Source of the DNA: Prevotellaceae bacterium
GTDB lineage: Bacteria > Bacteroidota > Bacteroidia > Bacteroidales > UBA932
Assembly (NCBI GenBank): GCA_031255755.1
Contig: JAIRRX010000007.1
Coordinates: forward strand, 1 to 39,682
Length of the DNA: 39,682 nucleotides
Direction of reading: 5' to 3'
Positions 15,629-23,305 of this stretch are shown piece by piece. Made by a program: the position numbers and the translations under genes. Under the pieces are notes generated by a model. It worked only from the letters and a program-made list of their open reading frames with translations, was not told the DNA's origin and searched no databases. The first letter of the stretch is position 1. Each line of letters begins with the position of its first letter.

Positions 15629-17644
15629 ATGGATTTTCAACTTACAGCCAATTATAAACCGACAGGCGACCAGCCCGAAGCAATCAGGCAACTTGCCGAC
15701 AGTGTCAGGGCGGGAGAGAAATATAATACTTTGCTCGGCGTTACAGGTTCGGGGAAAACGTTTACTGTTGCCAATGTTATTGCACAGTTGCACAGACCTG
15801 CGATTGTGCTTAGCCACAACAAAACGCTTGCCGCTCAGCTTTACGGTGAGTTTAAGAATTTTTTCCCGAATAACGCCATCGAATATTTTGTGTCGTATTA
15901 TGATTATTATCAGCCCGAAGCCTACCTGCCTGTAAGTGATACTTATATCGCAAAAGAATTGCAGATAAACGACGAAATCGAAAAATTAAGATTAAGCGCG
16001 ACATCATCATTGCTTTCCGGGCGGCGCGATGTGATTGTGGTTTCGTCGGTTTCGTGTTTGTATGGAATAGGAAATCCGGAAGATTTTTATGCAAATACAA
16101 TAAAAATCAAAGCCGGCAAAAAAATAAGCCGTAACAAACTTTTATATTCTCTTATTGATGCTCTTTATACGCGCAATGACCTTGAACTGCACAAAGGCAC
16201 ATTTCGAGTAAAAGGCGATACTGTGGATATTGCCGTTGCTTATGGCGATTTTGCCTATCGTATAACATTTTTCGGCAATGAAATCGAATATATAGAATCC
16301 TTTAATCCCATATCAAACAAAGTTTTTGACACTCCAGACGAAATTACCATATTTCCTGCAAATATTTTTGTAACGCCAAAAGAACGGATGCAGCAGGCAT
16401 TGGCGGAAATTCAGAGCGATATGATGGAGCGCATCAATTATTTTAATGCAACTGGAAGAAAATTAGAAGCTAAACGTCTGCAAAAGCGGGTTGAAAATGA
16501 TGTTGAAATAATAAGAGAAATAGGATATTGTGCCGGAATTGAAAATTATTCCCGATATTTTGACGGAAGAAAGCCGAAAATGCGACCGTTCTGTCTGCTT
16601 GATTATTTTCCGAAAGATTTTATTACAATTATTGACGAAAGTCATGTTACGCTTCCGCAGATTCATGCAATGTTCGGCGGCGACAATGCACGTAAAAAAA
16701 ACCTTGTGGATTACGGATTTCGTCTTCCATCGGCAACTGATAATCGTCCGTTGACATTTGATGAGTTTGAAAGTATTACAGGGCAAATGATTTTTGTGAG
16801 CGCAACGCCTGCCGACTATGAACTTCAAAAATCGGAAGGAGTGGTTGTAGAGCAGTTGATTCGTCCAACAGGCTTACTCGACCCTCTAATTGACGTGCGA
16901 CCAACACAAAACCAAATTGATGACCTTGTTGAAGAAATAAATTCAAGAATTGAACTTGACGAGCGTGTGCTGGTTACAACGCTCACAAAACGCATGGCTG
17001 AAGAACTTGCAAATTATTTTGACAAGATAAATATCCGATGCCGTTATATTCATTCGGGGGTGGAAACTCTCGAACGTGTTGAAATCATTGAAGGTTTAAG
17101 GCGTGGAATGTTTGACGTGCTGGTTGGTGTCAATCTGCTGCGCGAAGGTCTGGATTTGCCCGAAGTTTCACTGGTTGCAATTCTCGATGCCGACAAGGAA
17201 GGATTTCTGCGTTCAACACGGTCGCTTACGCAAACGGCAGGAAGAGCGGCGCGTAATATCAACGGGCGCGTAATAATGTATGCCGATACTATTACCGAAT
17301 CGATGCAAAATACTATTGATGAAACAAACCGCCGCCGTGAACGGCAGTTACAATATAACAAAGAACACAACATAATGCCGCAGCAGATAAAGAAAAGCAA
17401 CAAGGGAATTTTTTCAGGTCAGCCTGTCAGCGTTGAAGATGGAGCATACATCGAGCCACAGACGGAGCTTGTTGCCGACCATGTTATTAATTATATGAAC
17501 AAATCCGAAATACACAACGCTATTACCCTTGCAAAAAATCAAATGGAGAATGCCGCCCAAAATCTTGATTTTCTCGAAGCCATACGTTACCGTGATGAAA
17601 TGTACGCCTTGCAAAAACTGCTAAACGAAAAGTTTACCAAGTAA
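15629..17644 (+). CDS. uvrB: Excinuclease ABC subunit B
   Basis: A 671-aa damage-verifying helicase of nucleotide excision repair; it is loaded by UvrA and recruits UvrC. Walker A is GVTGSGKT (37-44). The beta-hairpin that probes DNA is YYDYYQPEAYLP (90-101). Walker B is IIDESH (334-339). The helicase C-terminal half contains VGVNLLREGLDLPEVS and QTAGRAARNINGRV. The C-terminal UVR motif is about 634-671 (LDFLEAIRYRDEMYALQK) and binds UvrC. All motifs are intact and the length is normal. The ATG at 15629 begins the standard MDFQL-type N-terminus. It converges with the DUF4837 gene. Confidence 0.98.
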   Translation: MDFQLTANYKPTGDQPEAIRQLADSVRAGEKYNTLLGVTGSGKTFTVANVIAQLHRPAIVLSHNKTLAAQLYGEFKNFFPNNAIEYFVSYYDYYQPEAYLPVSDTYIAKELQINDEIEKLRLSATSSLLSGRRDVIVVSSVSCLYGIGNPEDFYANTIKIKAGKKISRNKLLYSLIDALYTRNDLELHKGTFRVKGDTVDIAVAYGDFAYRITFFGNEIEYIESFNPISNKVFDTPDEITIFPANIFVTPKERMQQALAEIQSDMMERINYFNATGRKLEAKRLQKRVENDVEIIREIGYCAGIENYSRYFDGRKPKMRPFCLLDYFPKDFITIIDESHVTLPQIHAMFGGDNARKKNLVDYGFRLPSATDNRPLTFDEFESITGQMIFVSATPADYELQKSEGVVVEQLIRPTGLLDPLIDVRPTQNQIDDLVEEINSRIELDERVLVTTLTKRMAEELANYFDKINIRCRYIHSGVETLERVEIIEGLRRGMFDVLVGVNLLREGLDLPEVSLVAILDADKEGFLRSTRSLTQTAGRAARNINGRVIMYADTITESMQNTIDETNRRRERQLQYNKEHNIMPQQIKKSNKGIFSGQPVSVEDGAYIEPQTELVADHVINYMNKSEIHNAITLAKNQMENAAQNLDFLEAIRYRDEMYALQKLLNEKFTK

Positions 17645-17649
17645 AAAAG

Positions 17650-17675
17650 GCAGGACTTCAACATTTCCTGCATTT
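17650..17675 (+). terminator. Possible terminator after uvrB
   Basis: GCAGGA (17650-17655) pairs with TCCTGC (17666-17671), 10-base loop, then ATTTC. Modest T-run. Confidence 0.4.
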
Positions 17676-17696
17676 CAAAAAAACAAACAACAGTGC

Positions 17697-17805
17697 GTCT
17701 TTACACTGCCGTGCTACTTCGGTTGCTTCGTCATTCGCTACGCTCATTCCTCGCAATGACGAAAGCTACATTATAAATAATTTTCCGAAAAGGTCTTTAC
17801 ACTGC
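17697..17805. repeat. Dispersed palindromic repeat copy B, flanked by 13-bp direct repeats
   Basis: The 33-base palindromic unit is at 17729-17761, with the shared tail tacattataaat at 17767-17778. The whole is bracketed by exact direct repeats gtctttacactgc at 17697-17709 and 17793-17805. That arrangement looks like an insertion with target duplication, or a tandem duplication. It lies between the convergent uvrB and DUF4837 genes. Confidence 0.8.
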
Positions 17806-17884
17806 TTTTTGCTAATTATTAGAATATTTTGCAACTGTATTGCCGCATTATACATATTTGCCGATTACCGACAAGTTGCAGATT

Positions 17885-18886
17885 TTATTTTTTAACAGGA
17901 CTTACGGTTAGAATTATTCCTTCAATATGTCGCAGCAAATCGAGCTTTGTACGGCTTGGCGCATACACAAATCCGTCAAATGTTATAACCATGTTTTTTT
18001 CTTTGTCAATTGTTGTATAACTTATGAATGGACCGCCCATGAAGTCGTTTTTAATTTCCCATAATCCGCGAATACGGGCAAAAAAGTCATCGTTTATCTG
18101 CAATGTGCCGTACACAGGTTCAATATAATTTGTTGTAGTCATGTATGCGCTGCCTTGCGGTTCTTTGTCAAGCAATACGTATTGCTGCAAAACTTCATTG
18201 CGTTTTGCTATCAGCGATTCAAATGCAAGTTGCGATTTGTCGGTATATGGATAAGTGTAGATAAACACACCTTCGGTGCCTTTTGTTGTACGAAGTCCAA
18301 GCCACATAAATTCGTTTTTATCGCCGAACAGGTCATAATCTTTAGGAAAATACATCGAGTATCCGTATTTGTCTTCAACCAGTTTACGCAGTTCTGCATT
18401 TTCAAGCGTTTTTATTCCTTTGGTTATGCGTTCAAGTTCTGCCTGTTCAAAAACGTCACGTATTTTGCCTGATCTTTTTTCCAAAGCGTCAACTATCTGA
18501 TTTTCATCAGAACCTACAATATATAAAATGGTTTGCGGCGATGAATACACGTCATTTTTAGTCGAAATTTCACATTCGGATTTATTGTTTTCCATTTGTA
18601 CAAAAACAACATTTCGATGAGATTTCAACACACTGGAAAACTGTCGGTGAGCGATGTTTGTTATCGAAAATCTGGCTTCGGGTTGAGGCAGCAGAGTGTC
18701 GGGTTCGGTAAGAATTTTACGGATTGTTGCGCCTGCATTGCCATTCCAAATATCAGGGTTTACGACAACAAGAACTTCGCCAATCCTGCCTGTTGACGAT
18801 GGCAAAATTTTATTTTCATCCTTACATGAAAATAAAAACATTATTGATAAAAAAACTGCAATCGGTATTATTGATAATTTTTTCAT
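17885..18886 (-). CDS. DUF4837 family lipoprotein
   Basis: A 333-aa lipoprotein; the signal peptide ends LFSC with Cys21, followed by KDEN. The family is restricted to Bacteroidetes and has no assigned function. Recognisable parts are GRIGEVLVVVNPDIWNGNAG near the N-terminus, RNVVFVQM, YGYSMYFPKDYDLFGDKNEF and the C-terminal MGGPFISYTTIDKEKNMVITFDGFVYAP. It is the last gene of the minus-strand unit M23-dxr-rseP-DUF4837, 60 bases after rseP. The mature protein probably faces the periplasm or sits in the outer membrane. Its place behind an envelope protease hints at an envelope role, nothing more. Confidence 0.85.
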   Translation of the reverse strand: MKKLSIIPIAVFLSIMFLFSCKDENKILPSSTGRIGEVLVVVNPDIWNGNAGATIRKILTEPDTLLPQPEARFSITNIAHRQFSSVLKSHRNVVFVQMENNKSECEISTKNDVYSSPQTILYIVGSDENQIVDALEKRSGKIRDVFEQAELERITKGIKTLENAELRKLVEDKYGYSMYFPKDYDLFGDKNEFMWLGLRTTKGTEGVFIYTYPYTDKSQLAFESLIAKRNEVLQQYVLLDKEPQGSAYMTTTNYIEPVYGTLQINDDFFARIRGLWEIKNDFMGGPFISYTTIDKEKNMVITFDGFVYAPSRTKLDLLRHIEGIILTVSPVKK

Positions 18887-18946
18887 GTTCTTTATGTTTT
18901 ATTATTTATAGATGCATTGTATGATATTATTCCATAAAAACAATAT

Positions 18947-20422
18947 TTATTTTATGATAAAATTGAAAATATCATTGCTTAAAGCAAAAAACATCAATGC
19001 AAGTATCAGTAAAAGTCCTATTACTTGCGCCTTTTCAAGAAACCTGTCGCTTGGTTTGCGGCGGAATATTATTTCGTATATTGCAAAAACAGCATGTCCG
19101 CCATCAAGTGCAGGAATAGGTAAAATATTAATCACAGCAAGCATTATTGACAACAGCGCCGTAAGTTTCCAGAACTGTTCCCAAATCCACAAACTCGGAA
19201 AAATATTTCCTATTGCAATAAAACTTCCAACAGATTCGTAAGCTTTTGTTTTTGGTGAAAATATCAATCCCAAATCTTTAAGATAATCTTTGATTCCGTT
19301 TATTCCTTTGCTTATTCCTACGGGCAAGGCTTCAAAAAATCCGTAAGAAATAAGTGTCGGTTTCAAAGTTGAATCGTAAATATTTACGCCGATTGTCCCC
19401 AATTCAGAAACTTCGACAGGCAAAACAAGAGTGTCGCTGTTACGTACAATTTTCATTTCAACGATTGTCGATTCGTTTTCTTTCAGGAAAGCAGAAATTT
19501 CATCGAAATATTCCATATTTTGCGAATTTACTGCAATAACTCTGTCGCCGTCATGTATTCCATATTTTTTTGCTGTTGATTCTTCTCTAACTTCCGAGAT
19601 AATAAATTTCATTCGCGGATTTAGAAACTCTCGGTCTTTTAATATTTTGCTAATATCGGTATCGGCAATTTGAACGATGGTTTTTTCGCCGTTGCGTTCT
19701 ACTTCTACGTTTTTAATCTGGTCGCGAATAATTTTTATCTGTATATCTTTGAAATTTTCTATTGTATCGCCATCAAGCCTCAGAATTTTATCGCCGTTTC
19801 TGAAACCTATTTCCTGTGCCGGAAGGCTGCAACTGACGCCATTTTTCACATCTCTGTTTGCAAGATACGTTTCGCCCCACGTAAACAACATTCCCCAATA
19901 AATCAAAATTGCCAAGATAACATTGAACAAAACTCCGCCAATCATTACAAGCAGTCGTTGCCATGCAGGTTTTGAGCGAAATTCAAAGGGTTGCGGCGCC
20001 TGTTTCATTTGTTCCATATCCATTGATTCGTCAATCATTCCGTTGATTTTGCAATATCCGCCTATTGGCAGCCAGCCTATTCCCCATTCGGTTGTTTTGG
20101 GATATTTGTTCCAGTTGTTGTCGGGCAGTTCTTCAAGCGGAATAAGTTCTATTTCGGCACGACCTTTTCTGTCAAGAATTGGCATGCCTTTTTCATCAAG
20201 TTTTTTGCGTATTTTTGTATCATTACGCGAAAACCATTTAGCGCGCAGTTTTCCGTTTATTTTTTTGAATCTCACAATAGATATGTAAGGATTTGCAAAT
20301 ATGTAAAATTTTTCCACTCGCATCTTAAAAAGTCGCGCAAAGAAAAAATGCCCAAATTCATGTACAACTACCAGAATTGATAAGCTTAAAATAAATTGTG
20401 AAATTTTTATTAATATGTCCAT
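18947..20422 (-). CDS. rseP: Site-2 intramembrane metalloprotease RseP
   Basis: A 491-aa M50-family membrane protease that cuts single-pass membrane proteins, classically anti-sigma factors, inside the lipid bilayer. The zinc motif HEFGH is at residues 21-25 in the first helix. The second conserved motif is NILPIPALDGGH near residue 430. Two PDZ-like domains lie between (about 195-345; for example AQEIGFRNGDKILRLDGD and AKKYGIHDGDRVIAVNS). An extra segment of about 60-90 residues after the first helix makes it longer than E. coli RseP, as is usual in Bacteroidetes. dxr lies 31 bases upstream in the same operon, the common gene order. The ECF sigma factor at 5.0-5.6 kb is not linked to it. Confidence 0.95.
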   Translation of the reverse strand: MDILIKISQFILSLSILVVVHEFGHFFFARLFKMRVEKFYIFANPYISIVRFKKINGKLRAKWFSRNDTKIRKKLDEKGMPILDRKGRAEIELIPLEELPDNNWNKYPKTTEWGIGWLPIGGYCKINGMIDESMDMEQMKQAPQPFEFRSKPAWQRLLVMIGGVLFNVILAILIYWGMLFTWGETYLANRDVKNGVSCSLPAQEIGFRNGDKILRLDGDTIENFKDIQIKIIRDQIKNVEVERNGEKTIVQIADTDISKILKDREFLNPRMKFIISEVREESTAKKYGIHDGDRVIAVNSQNMEYFDEISAFLKENESTIVEMKIVRNSDTLVLPVEVSELGTIGVNIYDSTLKPTLISYGFFEALPVGISKGINGIKDYLKDLGLIFSPKTKAYESVGSFIAIGNIFPSLWIWEQFWKLTALLSIMLAVINILPIPALDGGHAVFAIYEIIFRRKPSDRFLEKAQVIGLLLILALMFFALSNDIFNFIIK

Positions 20423-20453
20423 ATTTGTTTGAATTTTATTTTATATACATTTA

Positions 20454-21605
20454 TTAATTTATTAAATTTTTTGCTATTTTTCGAGCTTCAATATCTGTTG
20501 CAATATAATCGTCGAAATTAGGATTGTTTATGAATGTTGTTCTGTTCATTGTTTTTTCAATAATTTCTGCAATTTGCAAAAATTTGATTTTATCGTTAAG
20601 AAATGCATCTACGGCAATTTCGTTTGCCGCATTCATTATGCAGGCTGTATTTCCGCCTTTGTTAAGCGCTTCGTACGCTAATGTTATGCAAGGAAATTTT
20701 TCGATGTCGGGATTTTGAAATTCAAGTGTCATAAACTTTGAAAAATCAAGGCGTTTACTGTTGAGAGGCAGCCTCATCGGAAAATTAAGCGCATAAGCAA
20801 TGGCTATTCGCATGTCCGGTTCGCTTAATTGCGCTTTTACGGAACCATCGGCAAACTGAACCATTGAATGAACTATCGACTGCGGATGAACAACAATCTG
20901 AATTTGTTCAGGTTTAACATCGAAAAGCCAGCGGGCTTCAATAACTTCAAAACCTTTATTCATCATTGTTGCCGAGTCAATAGTAATTTTTTTACCCATT
21001 GTCCATTTGGGATGTTTCAGCGCATCTGCTTTTGTTGCATTTTCGATATGTGTTTTGTCGATATTAAAAAATGGACCTCCTGAAGCCGTGAGTAATATTT
21101 TTTCTATTTTATTAGGTTCGCCTAAAATGCTTTGAAAAATTGCCGAATGTTCAGAATCAACAGGAATAACGGGAGTTTGATACTGTTCTGCCAAATTCAT
21201 AATTAAATCGCCTGCTACTACCAGCGTTTCCTTATTTGCAAGGGCTACTGTTTTTTTTGATTTTATTGCGCTAATCACAGGCTTCAAGCCGGCGTATCCG
21301 ACTATTGCGGCAAGAACGGTATCAATATTTTCACTGCAAACTGTCTGTTCTATGGATTCGGATTTTGTAAAAACTTTTATCGGATATTTAGCAAGAGCAT
21401 CTTTTACGCAACCGTATTTCTGTTCATTTGCAATTATTACAGTATTCGGTTGAAATTCTGTTGCCTGTTGTATCAGCAGTTCGGCATTGTTATTTGCGAC
21501 AAGCGTTTCTGCAACAAATTTATCAGGATGAGCGCGTATAATATCAAGCGTTTGTGTGCCGATAGAGCCTGTCGAACCAAGTATTGCTATGCGTTTTTGC
21601 TTCAT
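20454..21605 (-). CDS. dxr: 1-deoxy-D-xylulose 5-phosphate reductoisomerase
   Basis: A 383-aa cytoplasmic enzyme, second step of the MEP pathway for isoprenoids: DXP + NADPH to MEP. The NADPH-binding loop is GSTGSIG (10-16). Metal ligands are Asp150 and Glu152 in VDSEHSAIFQ and Glu220 in MMNKGFE. The substrate loop HPKWTMGKKITID (198-210) is intact. The start ATG overlaps the stop of the preceding M23 gene by one base (TAATG), showing translational coupling. ispF, another MEP gene, is at 37.8-38.3 kb. Confidence 0.98.
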   Translation of the reverse strand: MKQKRIAILGSTGSIGTQTLDIIRAHPDKFVAETLVANNNAELLIQQATEFQPNTVIIANEQKYGCVKDALAKYPIKVFTKSESIEQTVCSENIDTVLAAIVGYAGLKPVISAIKSKKTVALANKETLVVAGDLIMNLAEQYQTPVIPVDSEHSAIFQSILGEPNKIEKILLTASGGPFFNIDKTHIENATKADALKHPKWTMGKKITIDSATMMNKGFEVIEARWLFDVKPEQIQIVVHPQSIVHSMVQFADGSVKAQLSEPDMRIAIAYALNFPMRLPLNSKRLDFSKFMTLEFQNPDIEKFPCITLAYEALNKGGNTACIMNAANEIAVDAFLNDKIKFLQIAEIIEKTMNRTTFINNPNFDDYIATDIEARKIAKNLIN

Positions 21606-22459
21606 TAAAATTGAATATAAATTGTAGGATCAACAGGGATTCCGTTTTGCCATAATTCAAAATGCAAATAATTACCCTGTACTCCGTTTGCTGTTCCTGC
21701 TGTGGCTATTGCTTCTCCGGAGTTTACACGTTCACCTGTCGATTTAAACGCGGTACTGTTTCCTTTGTATATTGATATAAGGTTATTATTGTGCTGAATC
21801 TGTATAATATAATTATCATCGGGCGTCCATTCCGAAAAAATTATCATTCCGTCAAATGTTGCAGTAACAATAGAACTTGTGCTTGCTTTAATACCAATGC
21901 CAAACTGTTTTTTATTTGCATCAAACGGAGTAATTATTTCCCCTTTCAGCGGCGGATACAGATAAAAATTTTCAAATATCGTATTTTTATTTTTTGTGGA
22001 AAGACGGGAAAATTCTTCCTGTTCGATTTCCGTTCTGAATATGGAATCTTCCGGTAACAGAGCATATTCGGCAATAGTAGTATTGATAACAGAATCCAAA
22101 TTAATGCTTTCATTTGTTATAGAGTCTATGTCCCCAGAAACAAATGCTTGAATGGAATTGAAATATCTTTCCCATGAAACTATTGCATTTTCGAGTGAAT
22201 CAAGTTTTTCGGCATTACTTATAATTTTTTGGCGTATTGTATTGCTGGGATAACCCGGAATAAAACTGCGAATGGGAGTATAGGCTATAATTAAGAAAAA
22301 CAGAAAAAACACCATTATAATAATCGGAATAATAATGCTTAAAACCAACCAGCCGGAAAGACGCGCTCTCCAAACCTGTTCATAATCGGTATCGTTATAA
22401 ACGGAAAAATGATATTTTTTTCCTAATATTTTGTATATTTTTCTTCTTCTTTTTCCCAT
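21605..22459 (-). CDS. Membrane-anchored M23 (LytM-like) protein with degenerate active site
   Basis: A 284-aa protein: a basic cytoplasmic N-terminus, one transmembrane helix (about 37-60), a periplasmic helical stretch and a C-terminal LytM fold (about 168-284). M23 endopeptidases cut peptidoglycan cross-links using zinc. Here the first motif, normally HxGxD, reads QFGIG (Q185, G189). The YxH position reads YKG (G233). The HxH motif reads YLH (Y264, H266). Only one of five active-site residues remains, so catalysis is unlikely. By analogy with EnvC and NlpD it may instead activate an amidase; that is inference. It is first in the operon with dxr, rseP and DUF4837. Confidence 0.85.
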   Translation of the reverse strand: MGKRRRKIYKILGKKYHFSVYNDTDYEQVWRARLSGWLVLSIIIPIIIMVFFLFFLIIAYTPIRSFIPGYPSNTIRQKIISNAEKLDSLENAIVSWERYFNSIQAFVSGDIDSITNESINLDSVINTTIAEYALLPEDSIFRTEIEQEEFSRLSTKNKNTIFENFYLYPPLKGEIITPFDANKKQFGIGIKASTSSIVTATFDGMIIFSEWTPDDNYIIQIQHNNNLISIYKGNSTAFKSTGERVNSGEAIATAGTANGVQGNYLHFELWQNGIPVDPTIYIQF

Positions 22460-22489
22460 TTATTCAGTGTATATTGCAATATTGACCGA

Positions 22490-22497
22490 CAAAGTTA
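22490..22497 (-). promoter_or_regulatory. -7 box of the M23-dxr-rseP-DUF4837 operon
   Basis: TAACTTTG on the minus strand, 30 bases before the ATG at 22459. No -33 match at the usual spacing. Confidence 0.5.
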
Positions 22498-22560
22498 TAA
22501 AAAAAATCAATTTATATATGCCGTAATTAAATTTTTACAGGATACATGACTGATTATAAT

Positions 22561-22589
22561 TTTCCGAACATAATTAAAATTAATTAAAA
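22561..22589 (+). repeat. Outer direct repeat, left copy (29 bp)
   Basis: Begins tttccgaacataa and ends taattaaaa; exact copy at 22922-22950, 361 bases away. Confidence 0.85.
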
Positions 22590-22653
22590 CAAAAGATTAA
22601 AAATGTTTTAAACAGAATAATATTACTGCATTTAATAATTATAAAATTACAAA

Positions 22654-22666
22654 TTTTTTGACATGC
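22654..22666 (+). repeat. Inner direct repeat, left copy (13 bp)
   Basis: ttttttgacatgc; exact copy at 22812-22824, directly after the tandem array. Confidence 0.7.
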
Positions 22667-22676
22667 AACTGCTAAT

Positions 22677-22859
22677 TCAGGATAATTGAAAGCGACTTGT
22701 AGAGGTCTCCAAGTGACTTGTAGAGGTCTCCAAGTGACTTGTAGAGGTCTCCAAGCGACTTGTAGAGGTCTCCAAATGACTTGTAGAGGTCTCCAAATGA
22801 CTTGTAGAGGTTTTTTTGACATGCGGGGATATTTCCGAAGAGGATGTTACTGTTTTCAT
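22677..22859 (-). CDS. Doubtful repeat-encoded small protein
   Basis: From the ATG at 22859-22857 a 60-aa frame reads MKTVTSSSEISPHVKK, then seven-residue repeats of the type TSTSHLE (some SRLE), and ends RFQLS. A weak -7-like TATCTTTA precedes it by about 14 bases. Two other minus-strand frames (repeats WRPLQVT and GDLYKSL) are equally open, so coding status is unproven. No signal peptide, membrane segment or known family. It is listed because the first 16 residues precede the array and could be a genuine start. Confidence 0.2.
   Translation of the reverse strand: MKTVTSSSEISPHVKKTSTSHLETSTSHLETSTSRLETSTSHLETSTSHLETSTSRFQLS
22691..22810 (+). repeat. 21-bp tandem repeat array, 5.7 copies
   Basis: Five full units start at 22691, 22712, 22733, 22754 and 22775, with a 15-base sixth at 22796. 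Each unit reads a-(g/a)-(c/t)-gacttgtagaggtctcca. Only the second and third bases vary between units. Across each unit junction ACTTG can pair with CAAGT (imperfectly in AATG units), so each unit can form a short hairpin. The period of 7 codons leaves four reading frames open. Confidence 0.9.
22812..22824 (+). repeat. Inner direct repeat, right copy (13 bp)
   Basis: Exact copy of 22654-22666, immediately after the last partial 21-bp unit. Confidence 0.7.
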
Positions 22860-22921
22860 CGCTTTTATTTTAAAGATAAAGTAAAAGAAGCAAATATTAT
22901 TTTTCTTCACAATTAAAAAAC

Positions 22922-22950
22922 TTTCCGAACATAATTAAAATTAATTAAAA
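22922..22950 (+). repeat. Outer direct repeat, right copy (29 bp)
   Basis: Exact copy of 22561-22589. Confidence 0.85.
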
Positions 22951-23052
22951 TGAAATAAAAATAAATAAAAGCGCTCATTGTTTTAATTGCCTGAAAAATA
23001 GAGAAATAATTTTAATTGGTTTTACTTGCTTTTATTTGATTTTCAAAAAAAG

Positions 23053-23126
23053 TGATCCGGGCGGGATTCGAACCCACGACCCGCAGCTTAGAAGGCTGCT
23101 GCTCTATCCAGCTGAGCTACCGGACC
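23053..23126 (-). tRNA. tRNA-Arg (anticodon TCT)
   Basis: A 74-base cloverleaf on the minus strand. Acceptor GGTCCGG pairs with CCGGATC, with one G-T pair. The anticodon stem GCAGC/GCTGC encloses loop CTTCTAA, anticodon TCT. The T-arm GTGGG-TTCGAAT-CCCGC is near standard. Discriminator A, no encoded CCA. Confidence 0.97.
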
Positions 23127-23143
23127 TTTTTGATTTTGGAACG

Positions 23144-23173
23144 CAAAGTTATTAATTTTACTTCAACTGCAAA
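23144..23173 (-). promoter_or_regulatory. Promoter of tRNA-Arg(TCT)
   Basis: -7 box TAACTTTG at 23151-23144 and -33 TTTG at 23173-23170, 18-base spacer, on the minus strand. The tRNA starts 17 bases after the box. Confidence 0.7.
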
Positions 23174-23305
23174 AATTTTGTTAATGTTTTGTTTAATACA
23201 AGCTCAACAAGTCAATTAGCAGTTCGGAATAAATCAAATACAAAAAAACATTCAAAGATAATCATACCAAAACATTACGAACAAAAAAAATTGCGATTAC
23301 AGATT

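Larger units (their letters stand above)
22460..23052. other. Intergenic region with nested repeats, 593 bases
   Basis: Holds the operon -7 box (22490-22497), a pair of exact 29-bp direct repeats (22561-22589 and 22922-22950), a pair of 13-bp direct repeats (22654-22666 and 22812-22824) and a 21-bp tandem array (22691-22810). Several short frames are open through the array because 21 is a multiple of 3; none is a secure gene. Confidence 0.7.

Noticed and set aside
22691..22810. CRISPR array
   Set aside because: Units are contiguous 21-mers without spacers, and there are no cas genes nearby.
22580..22822. 80-aa minus-strand frame with WRPLQVT repeats
   Set aside because: Its start MSKKPLQV is at the edge of the tandem array and at least two other frames are equally open; no independent coding evidence.
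22686..22916. 76-aa plus-strand frame with TCRGLQV repeats
   Set aside because: A by-product of a 21-base period; no start signal or family.
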